64,000 nt of DNA. Origin: Phytopythium helicoides (taxonomy: Eukaryota; Oomycota; Peronosporomycetes; Pythiales; Pythiaceae). A model generated the notes under the pieces. It ran no database searches. It saw nothing but the letters and a program-made list of their open reading frames with translations, and was not told the DNA's origin. The translations under genes and the position numbers were made by a program. How positions within the stretch are numbered: the first letter of the stretch is position 1; each line of letters opens with the position of its first letter. Below, piece by piece: positions 1-8,911 of this stretch. Location: contig JANFNE010000007.1 in assembly GCA_024867545.1 (NCBI GenBank), forward strand, positions 868,001 through 932,000, given 5' to 3'.

Positions 1-263
1 GACGCCACCACGTGGTGATGCAGATACGCGTCGAACGTGGGCGTGGGCAGCACGCTGCCGTCGGGAAGCGTCTGCACCACGTCGGCCGCGAACCGGTAGA
101 CGGCGATAGGTCCCGGCGGGATCGGCAGTCGGTGGAACGCGTTCGTCACCTCCCCGGGCGCCAGCGCCACCGCCGGCGTCAGCGCCGTGTACTGCTTCAC
201 CTCTGGCGGCGACGCAGCGGCCGAGGCGCAAGCTGCGAGCCACGCGAGGACTGCGGCGCGCAT
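1..263 (-). CDS. SURNod19-like secreted protein, N-terminal part (runs off window)
   Basis: The reverse strand from an ATG at 263 reads without a stop to the window edge, giving about 87 residues. The first 18 or so residues (MRAAVLAWLAACASAAAS) look like a signal peptide. They are followed by a segment containing VALAPGEVTNAFHRLP and TFDAYLHHHVVAS, which resembles the start of stress-up-regulated Nod19 (SURNod19) proteins, secreted proteins of unclear function. A near-identical copy lies at 22757-23153. The gene follows PDR-1 on the same strand with about 320 bases between them. Only the N-terminus is visible, so it cannot be said whether this copy is intact. The family call rests on remembered motif similarity and is moderate. 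Confidence 0.5.
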   Translation of the reverse strand, partial: MRAAVLAWLAACASAAASPPEVKQYTALTPAVALAPGEVTNAFHRLPIPPGPIAVYRFAADVVQTLPDGSVLPTPTFDAYLHHHVVA

Positions 264-582
264 GGAAGCTCTGGTGGATCGCTGAGACTCGACTCTAACG
301 GCGGAAATCTGGAAGTGAGCTCCTCGAACGTGAGTCCAAAATGTCAGAATGCTTGCGGATTACGGCTCGCTGCGTTGGCACTATCACCACGTTGAAGTTG
401 ACGGCAAAGGCGGCTAGCAAGCAGAAGACCAAAGGAGTTTGCATTACATGTATTGGTAGCTTACAATCATGAAGGGGGTCTGTCGTTCGACTCCCGGCCG
501 CTTACCTCTCCTAGACGTTGAGAAAGCATGTATTGGTAGCTTACAAACATGAAGGGGAGTCTGTCGCTCGACTCCCGACTGC

Positions 583-3500
583 TTATCTCTTCTGGAAGTT
601 GAGGTAGCGCAGCGAAATCAGCGCCAGCACACGGAACACCACGATGAAGATGAACACGTAGCCAAAGTCAGCCCACATGTTGTCGCGCTTCATGTTGAAG
701 ACCGTCTCGATGTACGACTGCACCGTCATGTGACCCATGGTCGCCGGCAGCTCGGTCAGCGGCTGGCAGCCTACTTGCGAGCCCACGTTCAGGAACTGCT
801 GCGTCGTCTCATCCCACTCGGGAGCACCACCCGGACAGTTGCCAAACACCAGCGACGTCAGGATCGACATCGAGTATCGCTGCGGTGTGATCGTGTACAG
901 CCACTTGTAGCCTTCGGGGATCGTGTCGGCCGTCGGGTTGAAACCCATGAACGTGAACAGGATCGTGTTGATGAGCACACCCAGGATCGCAGACACCTCG
1001 ACACTCGGCAACGCGTAGATGAACAACTGACCCATGTACGTCTGCATCAGCACCAGCAGTGACACGTTGACCCAGTAGAAAACACCCTCCGCGAAACCCT
1101 CGAAGCCCACGAACGGATAAAAGATGACCGTGAAGAGCAGACCCGAGAAGAACACGTACGGGATCTCCGCGATTGTCGAACCCACAAAGTACCACAGCGC
1201 GTTGTATGTCTGCGATGCACGCTCACGATAGTAGGCACCACGCTCACCAGACGCGATCGGCAACACACCGTTGAAGGAGATCACACCGTTGAACAGCGTT
1301 GTCATGAACACCATACCCACACCACCATTGATCCCCTGGTAGCTCGTGTACGACACCTGAACGTACGTGATGCCGAAGATGAGCGCCAACAGCAAACCGA
1401 TCACAACACGCGTCAGATTGTACGTCGGTGTACGCCAGTACATGAGCATGAAGCGCTGCAGAAGGAACTTGAACTGCGTCACAGAGCTCGCCGCACGCTT
1501 CTTCGAGAACACCATCGCCGGGAAGTCGGGCGACGGACGAGACACACCCTCCCTCGACATCACCTCGTCAAGAGACCGCTTCTGCTCGCTGTCCTTGAAA
1601 TATTGCACAAAGTCACGGTTCGCGTTCGCATTGCCCACACCGGCACCGATCACCTCCAGCATCCACGTCGCAGGGTTGTAGTGCTCCGGAAGAGGAGTGA
1701 CGTCCGGCAGCGACTCGAAGTAGTCCACCAGCTTGTGGCACTTCGGACCGAGGTCACCAAAGAACACCGTCTCGCCACCACGCTTCAGCAGTAGAAGATG
1801 GTCAAACAGGAAGAACACATCCGACGACGGCTGGTGGATCGTGCAAACAATCGTGCGACCGCTGTTCGCCACCTTGCGCACACCGTCCATGATCATCTTG
1901 GCTGAGCGAGCATCCAGACCACTCGTGGGCTCATCCAGGAACAGAACACTCGGAGCCGCAGCCAGCTCCACACCGATCGTCAGACGCTTCATTTGCTCCA
2001 CTGAGCTGCCGCGGATGATCTGGTCAGCAATGTCATGCATGTCCAGTAGATCCAACACTTCCTGTACCGAGTCGTACTTCTTGCTGTCCGGAATGCTGCT
2101 GTCTTGACGCAGGAACGCACTGAATGTGAACGCCTCGCGGAACGTCGCCGCGTCCGAGTGGATGTCCATCTGCTCACAGTAACCCGTGCAACGGCGAATG
2201 GCAAGGTCCGTCGCCTCGTAGCCATTCAGCAGGATCTGACCCTGGATCTTGCCACCCGTCTTGCGACCGGCGATCACGTCCATCAAAGTCGTCTTACCAG
2301 CACCCGAGGATCCCATCAGAGCCGTCATCGTGCCAGGCATAGCATAACCTGTGATTCCCTTTAGCAGATCGAGCGACTCCTTCGGGTTGCTTGGCTTCGG
2401 CACAGAGTACCACAGATCCTTGAAAGCGATGGTCACGGGGATGAAGTTCTGCTCGCGAGCAGGCATGTCGACAGTCACAATGTCGCTCGAAGGCTCCATC
2501 GAAGCAGCACCGCCGCTCTTGGGAGTCTTTGCTAGGGTGTATCCTTCTTCTTCCTCATGCTTCTTCTTGATGATTGTGTGCTCGGGACTCTCGTAACGGT
2601 GGTATTCGAGGACAAAGTTGCCCAAAAGCATGAACAGCGCGTACGCGAAGATCATGTACAGCATGCCGGCCCACAGCCACTCCTTCGCCGACGGAATGTC
2701 GTACTGCTCGAGGTAGTACTCGCCCATCTTGAAACCGTACGTCTTGCAGTAGTCAACACCCTCGTAGACGCACACATCGAACTTGCTCGAGCGGTACTCG
2801 TTGACAGCCAGCGAGCGGAGGCACCAAGCAATCGGGTTGATCCAGTACACCCACACGAGCCAGTCTGGCATCACGTTCTTTGCCATCACGAAACCGGCAA
2901 ACAGGATGAAGAACACGATTGTGAACGTCGAGAACGGCTTGGCGAAGTGGAAGTCTGGTGACGCAGCAGTCAGCAAGAAGAACCACGACGCGAACACCAA
3001 GTTCGTCAATATCAGAAGGATCAAGTAGCAGAAGTATGCTCCAGCCTCAGCAACCAAGCCGCACATCCAGTACACCATCGAGCCAAAAATCAGACTTTCA
3101 GCGATAGCCAACGGGATCTGAGCCACTGAGCATGCCACCACATATGCGGACGTCGGGAAGAAACCAGCACCACGCTGCTTGTAGAAAATATCACGCGCGT
3201 CCATGAAAGTCGGGATCTGGGAGACTTGGCCAAGACCCAGGAACATGATTGCTTGGAACATGATACCGACCATGTTTTGGATGTTCGTCGGATCTAGATT
3301 CCAGAACACACTGCCGTAGATCAGACCCATACCGATGACCATGACACTGCGACCACGAATGAATGGCTTGTTGCGGAAAGTGACCGTCGTCTGACGCTGC
3401 ATCAAAATCTTGGTGTTCTCCCAGAACGTGCGGCGGAAGGCTGGCATTTGATCCATATCCTCACCAACGTTCTGGATCAGCGCAGGGTGGTGTGGAGCAG

Positions 3501-4698
3501 TCAGAGCACCAATCATCTCGCGATGAATGTCCGAACGACGGAAAAGCTCCGCGTACTCGGCAGGCTCACGCGGGAACTGACCGAGGTTCGGCGGTAGCTC
3601 CACCTGGTACTGGTACTGCTGGTTCGTGCCCAGATCCAGAAGGAAGTCGGCCACATCGCGGTCCGCAGGACACTTGAAGCCCAGACTCTCAAAGTAGTCC
3701 AGCGCCTCAGCACGAGGACCGTGGTACATGACCTCGCCCTCGTTCAAAATCATCACGTCGTCGAACAGATCGAATACCTCCGGAGCAGGCTGCAGCAGAG
3801 CAATCACGATCGTCTTGCGGAGCGTCTTGGCAATACCACGCTGCGTCTTGATGATGTCGTACGTCGCCGCACTGTCCAGACCAGTACTGATCTCATCCAT
3901 GAGCGTCATGTACTTCATGCCGAACTCCATCTCTCCCGTCGTCACACGCTTGCGCTCACCACCCGACACACCGCGGATCATGGCGTTACCGACGATCGTG
4001 TCCTGGCAGTTGTCGAGACCGAGCTGCTGAATGATCACGTCAGGGTAGTGATCGAACAGAGCACGAGCAGTCTCGAGCGCCTCGAGGTTCTCCTGCGGCG
4101 AACCCTTGCTCAGCAGCTGCTCGCCGCGCTTGGACAGACCGCCGCCACAAAACTTGTGCGCGTAGTCGAGCGTCTCCTTGACCGTGAGCGTCGCGTAGTG
4201 CTTGTCGCGCTGCGTGACGTACGCCGTGAACTGCGGCAGGCGGTCCATGATCTCGTCCTGCTTCTTGCCGTTGTAGGTGATGTCGCCCTCGATCGTGACG
4301 TTCTTCTCGAGCGGGAAGCGGCCGCTCAGCACCTTCATGAGCGAGGACTTTCCCGAGCCGGGCTGACCCAGCAGCAGCGTGATGGTGCCGGGTTTAAACA
4401 CGCCACTCGCGTTGTTCAGCACGACCTTCTCGGCGCGGTGGCCCTTCGGGTTGAGTCCCAGCACGGCCTTCTTGGTCGTCGTCCACAGCGTCGGCAGCTC
4501 GGGCTTGTCGCTCTTCTGCTCCGACACGACCACGTCGGCCTTGATGGACAGGTTGCTGAAGCGCACCTCCATCTGTGGCATGGCTCGTCCCATGGCTGCC
4601 TCGAACTTGGCGGCCACATGTTCGTGCAGCACGTGCGGTCCTTGGGCCATGAGCGCCTTACCCGAGTCGAGGCCGAGCTTCTTGTCGTTGCTAGCCAT
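583..4698 (-). CDS. PDR-1: full-size ABCG/PDR transporter (lineage A)
   Basis: Intact 1371-residue protein with the PDR layout NBD-TMD-NBD-TMD, which uses ATP to export lipophilic compounds across the plasma membrane; the substrate cannot be read from sequence. NBD1 has Walker A GQPGSGKSS (111-119), signature VSGGERK (244-250) and Walker B LMDEIS (266-271). Its H-loop position carries glutamine (LLQPAPE, Q303), as in plant PDRs. NBD2 has Walker A GSSGAGKTT (796-804), Walker B LFLDEP (919-924) and H-loop H955; its signature is degenerate (SSVEQMKRLT). Hydrophobic domains span roughly 445-700 and 1095-1365. The start is supported by an Inr-like promoter about 145 bases upstream and by alignment with PDR-2. 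It lies in the left copy of a direct duplication. Confidence 0.97.
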   Translation of the reverse strand: MASNDKKLGLDSGKALMAQGPHVLHEHVAAKFEAAMGRAMPQMEVRFSNLSIKADVVVSEQKSDKPELPTLWTTTKKAVLGLNPKGHRAEKVVLNNASGVFKPGTITLLLGQPGSGKSSLMKVLSGRFPLEKNVTIEGDITYNGKKQDEIMDRLPQFTAYVTQRDKHYATLTVKETLDYAHKFCGGGLSKRGEQLLSKGSPQENLEALETARALFDHYPDVIIQQLGLDNCQDTIVGNAMIRGVSGGERKRVTTGEMEFGMKYMTLMDEISTGLDSAATYDIIKTQRGIAKTLRKTIVIALLQPAPEVFDLFDDVMILNEGEVMYHGPRAEALDYFESLGFKCPADRDVADFLLDLGTNQQYQYQVELPPNLGQFPREPAEYAELFRRSDIHREMIGALTAPHHPALIQNVGEDMDQMPAFRRTFWENTKILMQRQTTVTFRNKPFIRGRSVMVIGMGLIYGSVFWNLDPTNIQNMVGIMFQAIMFLGLGQVSQIPTFMDARDIFYKQRGAGFFPTSAYVVACSVAQIPLAIAESLIFGSMVYWMCGLVAEAGAYFCYLILLILTNLVFASWFFLLTAASPDFHFAKPFSTFTIVFFILFAGFVMAKNVMPDWLVWVYWINPIAWCLRSLAVNEYRSSKFDVCVYEGVDYCKTYGFKMGEYYLEQYDIPSAKEWLWAGMLYMIFAYALFMLLGNFVLEYHRYESPEHTIIKKKHEEEEGYTLAKTPKSGGAASMEPSSDIVTVDMPAREQNFIPVTIAFKDLWYSVPKPSNPKESLDLLKGITGYAMPGTMTALMGSSGAGKTTLMDVIAGRKTGGKIQGQILLNGYEATDLAIRRCTGYCEQMDIHSDAATFREAFTFSAFLRQDSSIPDSKKYDSVQEVLDLLDMHDIADQIIRGSSVEQMKRLTIGVELAAAPSVLFLDEPTSGLDARSAKMIMDGVRKVANSGRTIVCTIHQPSSDVFFLFDHLLLLKRGGETVFFGDLGPKCHKLVDYFESLPDVTPLPEHYNPATWMLEVIGAGVGNANANRDFVQYFKDSEQKRSLDEVMSREGVSRPSPDFPAMVFSKKRAASSVTQFKFLLQRFMLMYWRTPTYNLTRVVIGLLLALIFGITYVQVSYTSYQGINGGVGMVFMTTLFNGVISFNGVLPIASGERGAYYRERASQTYNALWYFVGSTIAEIPYVFFSGLLFTVIFYPFVGFEGFAEGVFYWVNVSLLVLMQTYMGQLFIYALPSVEVSAILGVLINTILFTFMGFNPTADTIPEGYKWLYTITPQRYSMSILTSLVFGNCPGGAPEWDETTQQFLNVGSQVGCQPLTELPATMGHMTVQSYIETVFNMKRDNMWADFGYVFIFIVVFRVLALISLRYLNFQKR

Positions 4699-4840
4699 GA
4701 TGATGAATTCACTGGTTGTGCTTGTATCTGGTCTGGTGGTCTGGTGGTTTGGAGGATCCGCTGACTGGCGGAGGGGGATCGGAGATTTGGCTTGCTAGCA
4801 GGTCACGTGGATGTGGAGGAAGCTGTGAGCTCTAGCAAGC

Positions 4841-4856
4841 AAATTCCGGAATGAGC
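4841..4856 (-). promoter_or_regulatory. Oomycete Inr/FPR-type core promoter of PDR-1
   Basis: The reverse strand reads GCTCATTCCGGAATTT. It matches the oomycete initiator (TCATTCC) followed directly by the flanking CAATTT-like element, about 145 bases before the PDR-1 ATG. It is conserved at the same place before PDR-2. Confidence 0.65.
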
Positions 4857-5379
4857 AGCTTGGCCTGACGGGAAAACCGAGACGCTGCAGGTGTGCGACG
4901 GCAGTATGGCAGACAAACGTCAAACGAATCCGCGGCAGCATGATATGCGTAACCAGGAGGCTCAGCTTACGCACACTCAGCGCAAAGCCGGGCCGGCGTT
5001 GACTGTAAAAGCCTTTTGGTTGCGCACAATCTCGACCTGCGCATTACTCCACGCACAACGTTCAGCATCCGAGTGTACAGCTGACTCCATGATGGTTGGT
5101 CTCGATGCTGTAAATCTCAACGTGAGACACACATTTGCACTCGGCGCCGATAAGCGCTCCGACAGTCGAGTACTTAGTCAAAACGCGAGGTGCAGCGAAA
5201 TGCACGTCGAGGCGCATCTCAGCATAGAAATTGTTCATTCCGGATCGCGAGTCCAAATAAATGGGTGACTTCCAAAACACCGGGTTTTTGCCGGTCCGAC
5301 TATGCTCAATTTATCCAGGCAGTTTGACAAGCACTTCAACGCACACCAACCAAACTGACCAATTCGTGCAAATATGTAT
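4857..5379. other. Intergenic, upstream of PDR-1
   Basis: To about 5166 this is promoter-distal sequence shared with the region upstream of PDR-2. Past that point it is unique. No credible gene was seen. Confidence 0.5.
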
Positions 5380-5957
5380 TAGGGGTTGTCAATTTCGCAG
5401 CAGGTCGAATTTTTATTTTTTTGCGCGAAAGCAAAATCATTTCATTTTACCCAATCAAAAATCGCTTCAATTGGAACCCCCTTTGGTTGTGCAGCAGCAG
5501 CAGTTGCAAGTATTTTTTGCTCACAAAATATGATACGTTATTGGAGGTATATACATTATAACAGTTCTTCGACAGGTATGTGCGAGACATCAGAAATACC
5601 TCCGACGATCGCGCGCCTCCTGGTCGCCAACGGCATTGTCGAGGGCGCGCAAATGCTTGGTGCCCTGGGAATGCTCGGGTACTAGCAGCTTTGAGTCAGG
5701 CAGCCTGCCATAGAGCTGTTGTAGCGCCGCTACGTTGTCCGGCGCATAGCCTTCGATTGATGCGTTCCAGGTCACATTTTATCCTCACTTTGACAAAAAA
5801 AAATCTGAACTGCTGCTGCGGCCCGACCTCCGACGATTTCAGTCGCAGGTGGCCAACTTTGTGCAGCATTTTTTCAACCAATCACTGCCAGAGAAAATAA
5901 TTTTGAAACTGCTGCAGCAAAAAAAATGGCGAACTGCTGCGGAATTGACAACCCCTA
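5380..5957. mobile_element. MITE-like non-autonomous DNA element with terminal inverted repeats
   Basis: The left end TAGGGGTTGTCAATTTCGCA (from 5380) is the near-perfect reverse complement of the right end (to 5957). The inverted similarity continues in weaker form through subterminal CAGCAG and T/A-rich blocks for about 50 bases. The element is 578 bases and has no coding capacity that I trust. The terminal TA could be part of a TA target duplication. No transposase for it was identified in the window. Confidence 0.6.
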
Positions 5958-6040
5958 TTGTCAATTCCAGCCAAATTTGCCGACTTGGGTTGGTTCAGCT
6001 GGAACGCCTGAATCGTCGGCCCAATCGATGTGTCGTTTTC

Positions 6041-6078
6041 ATTGGCTAAAACTCAATTATTCAATTGTTTTAGCCAAT
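6041..6078. repeat. Perfect 12-bp inverted repeat (hairpin)
   Basis: ATTGGCTAAAAC at 6041-6052 and its exact complement at 6067-6078 are separated by a 14-base A/T-rich loop. It could be the end of an old inverted-repeat element or a structured 3' region. It lies beyond the stop of the recombinase gene at 6207. Confidence 0.5.
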
Positions 6079-6206
6079 AAACAGTGAGTTAAATCGATTT
6101 CAGGTGAAGAAAGGCAACGAAATGGCCTCACGAATGCCGCTCATAGTTCGAAGCGGCGACAACTACAGCAGTGCACAAGGCAATAGAGGGGTAGAAAGGA
6201 TTTCGC

Positions 6207-7396
6207 CTACATGCTGTAGTAAGCGCGCGGGCAACGCGTCCGCACAGCTACAGAACTGTAGGTCTGTACGAGTGTCTTTTCTACTGTGGCAACACGCTCG
6301 GTTTGTGGCAATTGAACTGCTATAATATGTACCTCGCTTAAAGAGTTCAACTTTGATTTTTGAGTTTGGCTTGAAAATATGGATTTACTCAGGCTAACAA
6401 GTGCAAGTGAGGGAAACGTGGCTGCAACAGAAGCAGTTACTGTAGCACTTTTCGGGTCCACAAAATGAGGTGGTAGAGCAGCAAAATCAGCACTGTTCAC
6501 AGGGAGACCTGCCACGACCCGACCAAGAAATTGATCACCTGCAGCTTCATACCGAAAGTATCGATCTTGTACACCACCCATTGACCAACCACAGCGCAAA
6601 CACACACTCACTATTGATGGTCCGCCCGTGCTCGTGCTGCTTGCAAACGTTGCTACTCCTTTGCGAATTGAGTGGGTTCCATACATTTTAAGCCCTGTAA
6701 TCTCGCCAAGCATGGTACCAAGCGACTTCGAGAACCGGCCTTTCTGGTTCGATCCTGGGAATAATTTCGCAGGTTTAAGAGATGGGTTTGATGCCAGATA
6801 AACTGCCAGTGCGAGTACCCAGCAAGTTTGCGGCCACATAGGATTTGCATACATATGACGCGGGTCTTTTGGCCCGCTTCCTTCTTGGTTTGTCTTGGTT
6901 TTATGTAGTACACACCCAATACTGTCGTCGACGCCATGGAAATGATCAAAGTGCAACGTCTCCACAGACTTGGAGCGGCACATCAGGTTCCATTGGGTGG
7001 TCAAGAACAGGTGAGTAAAGCCATTATCGTCGAGCTTAAGTGATCGCATACAAAGTTCTTCGTACAGTGAGTATGATAGCGGTTCTTTACCAGATTTTTT
7101 CCCTCTACCATCTTGATCACCACTCGCCTCAATTCTTTTCATACCACGGAACAATGTCTTTAAATCCTCTTGATATTCAAGAGGGAGTGGAACGCGTTTC
7201 TGACGGTACTCGTCCTTTACTGCACTACGATATCCGCTCAATGTCGTCACTTTCAGCGTAGTTTCATTAATTTCGTCGAGTAGGAAAGCTTCAAAGTGTG
7301 CAGGCTGAAATATCGCGACGTTTAGAGCACCGTCTTGCTCAAAATATTGCTCGGGCGAAGGCTGAGTGGCTCGTATCCACTCACTAATACCTCTAA
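6207..7396 (-). pseudogene. Tyrosine recombinase (Crypton-like), 5' end cut off by gypsy insertion
   Basis: The reverse strand is open from the gypsy insertion site (7396) to a stop at 6207, about 396 residues. It shows the tyrosine-recombinase pattern: catalytic Arg in NLMCRSKSVETL, the HxxR box THSIRKG, a Trp in RCGWSMGG and Tyr in DRYFRYE. This looks like the YR domain of Crypton-type DNA transposons, in which the tyrosine cuts and rejoins circular DNA. No ATG lies near the start of the readable part. Across the gypsy element the flank (15867 onward) does not continue an obvious coding frame for long: a stop appears about 22 codons upstream. The gene is therefore broken. Crypton versus another tyrosine-recombinase element is not settled. 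Confidence 0.65.
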
Positions 7397-7713
7397 TGTA
7401 ACGGGGTTACACGGGTACGTACCCATGGGTGCGGCCCATGGCTACACTGGGTTGTGTACCCATTGCCCTCCGGCTAAGTACGAGCCGGAGGTTGAGTGGC
7501 TCTCACGAGCCTTGCATACTTTAGTCAAGTAGTTTTGCATTGTGTGTTTTAGGAACCACCCATTTCAGAAACGCTTTAATGCATACGTAAATACAGTCTC
7601 CTTTTTGCCTTGAACGGCACACGTGTATTTGGTTATTCCTAACCTATACTAAAAGCAAGTCAAACTTGCATTGCACGCTTCCTCGTGCCTACAGTGCTGT
7701 GTGACCCGTCACA
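7397..7713 (+). repeat. 5' LTR of the gypsy element
   Basis: 317 bases, bounded by TG...CA and identical by eye to 15550-15866. The preceding TCTAA (7392-7396) is the target-site duplication. Confidence 0.95.
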
Positions 7714-7715
7714 CC

Positions 7716-7731
7716 TGGTAGCACTTTGTAG
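7716..7731 (+). other. Candidate primer-binding site
   Basis: TGGTAGCACTTTGTAG starts two bases after the 5' LTR. It begins with TGG, as needed to pair with the CCA end of a tRNA. The tRNA was not identified. Confidence 0.4.
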
Positions 7732-7763
7732 TTCGTCCACGACCGCCGCGAGTCGTCTAGGAC

Positions 7764-8807
7764 TTGAACCTCTGTGGTTCCGATCGACTCAAGATAGAGT
7801 TCGATCCCGCGCAGTTCCCTCACTTAAGTGAGACTCAGTGGGGAACGCTGCGAAAGATGCACAGCATCTTGGGCGCCGACGGCGTGCGCCAATTGCTGTC
7901 GCAGGATGCGGCAGAGCAGACTAGCCGCATCCAGGCGTTCGTCGAGTACGAGAACGCCCTCGTCGAGCACATCAAACGTGCGATGCCGACGATAGTGGCG
8001 ACACCATCGTCCACGCTGCGAGCGAAGCCGCTGCAGCTGAAGGTGAAGCCCTTCAATGGAGAGGACGGAGAGAATCTCCTCCTCTGGTTCCGTGAAGCGG
8101 AAATGGCCATGTCGGCCGCTCTCATTCGAGAGGAAAGCCTGAAGGTGGCTTTCGCGATCTCCCACCTAGGAGGTCGCGCCAAGAGTTGGGCGCTGACGCG
8201 CGACAGCACCGTCGAAGGTGCGTTCCCGACATGGGAATATCTCCGCAGGGAGATGCAAGTGGCGTTCCTGGCTCCGAACGCGGCGTACCAGGTACGCTCG
8301 CAGTTCCTGGCGTCACGCCAAGGCAAGCGAGAGCTTGCGACGTACGTGCAAGAGCTGCGTACGTTGATCGCTGGTATGATCAGCGATCCGCTCCCCGAGA
8401 TCGTGAAGGTCACGATCTTCATGGAGGGTCTCCGTGTTGGCCCTGCACGGACGCAGTTGTTCCGTGCACAGCCGTCCTCTTTCGAGGAGGCTGACCACAT
8501 CGCGATGTAGGAGGATTACTGCCATCGCCAAGCGCAGTCCCGCGGAACGGGAGCTACGCAGATGACGGAGTCATCGGCCGGGCCTATGGAGCTCGGCAGT
8601 GCGGAAGGACACGCCAACGTGACGTGCTTCCGATGTGGCAAGGTTGGCCACATGCAGCGCAACTGCCCGCAGCGCCTGCGCTACACCCGCGGCGCTGCTG
8701 GACGATATAACACTCGTCCTGTGCGCGGTCGTTTCAATGGACCGCCGCGCACGCCCACCGGTCGCTTTGCGGCTGCCCGTGGGCGGGGAAACTCCAAGTC
8801 CCAGTAG
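7764..8807 (+). pseudogene. gag of the gypsy element, with one in-frame stop
   Basis: This frame encodes a retrotransposon Gag. A capsid-like domain lies in the first 248 codons (motifs such as LLLWFREAEMAMSAA and LATYVQELRTLI). A CCHC zinc knuckle CFRCGKVGHMQRNC follows near 8626-8667, then a basic Arg/Gly-rich tail. A TAG at 8508-8510 interrupts the frame between the two parts, and reading resumes in the same frame at once. The codon probably was CAG, so one C-to-T change explains it; read-through is possible but not shown. The frame opens at 7761 and its first ATG is 7857, so the start is uncertain. Gag ends at TAG 8805-8807, just after a -1 slippery site leading into pol. Confidence 0.8.
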
Positions 8808-8827
8808 GCGCGGGGCGCCCTGCTGGG
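8786..8827 (+). promoter_or_regulatory. Probable -1 ribosomal frameshift signal, gag to pol
   Basis: G GGA AAC (8786-8792) is a canonical X XXY YYZ heptamer, and it is in phase with gag codons. After a 7-base spacer a GC-rich hairpin follows (8800-8827: CCCAGTA GGCGC / GCGCC CTGCTGGG, one bulge). The gag stop lies 13 bases past the heptamer. A -1 slip enters the frame of pol, which is open from there through 8912 onward. Confidence 0.7.
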
Positions 8828-8911
8828 GGAACACTAAGTTCCAGTCGTGATCGGGGTGGCGATCACGACAGGGGCTTAGCCCCCGAGAGAGCCGAGCTCT
8901 CTCGTGTTGGA

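Larger units (their letters stand above)
1..5166. repeat. Segmental duplication, left copy
   Basis: Base 1 onward matches 22891 onward in direct orientation. The match runs through the SURNod19-like start, PDR-1 and its upstream region, and fades near 5166, which corresponds to about 28150. Protein identity of the two transporters is very high (a handful of differences in 1371 residues). The left boundary lies outside the window. Confidence 0.85.

Noticed and set aside
3721..4764. 347-codon plus-strand ORF opposite PDR-1, also running into its promoter
   Set aside because: Same kind of shadow ORF, with no domain or start signal.
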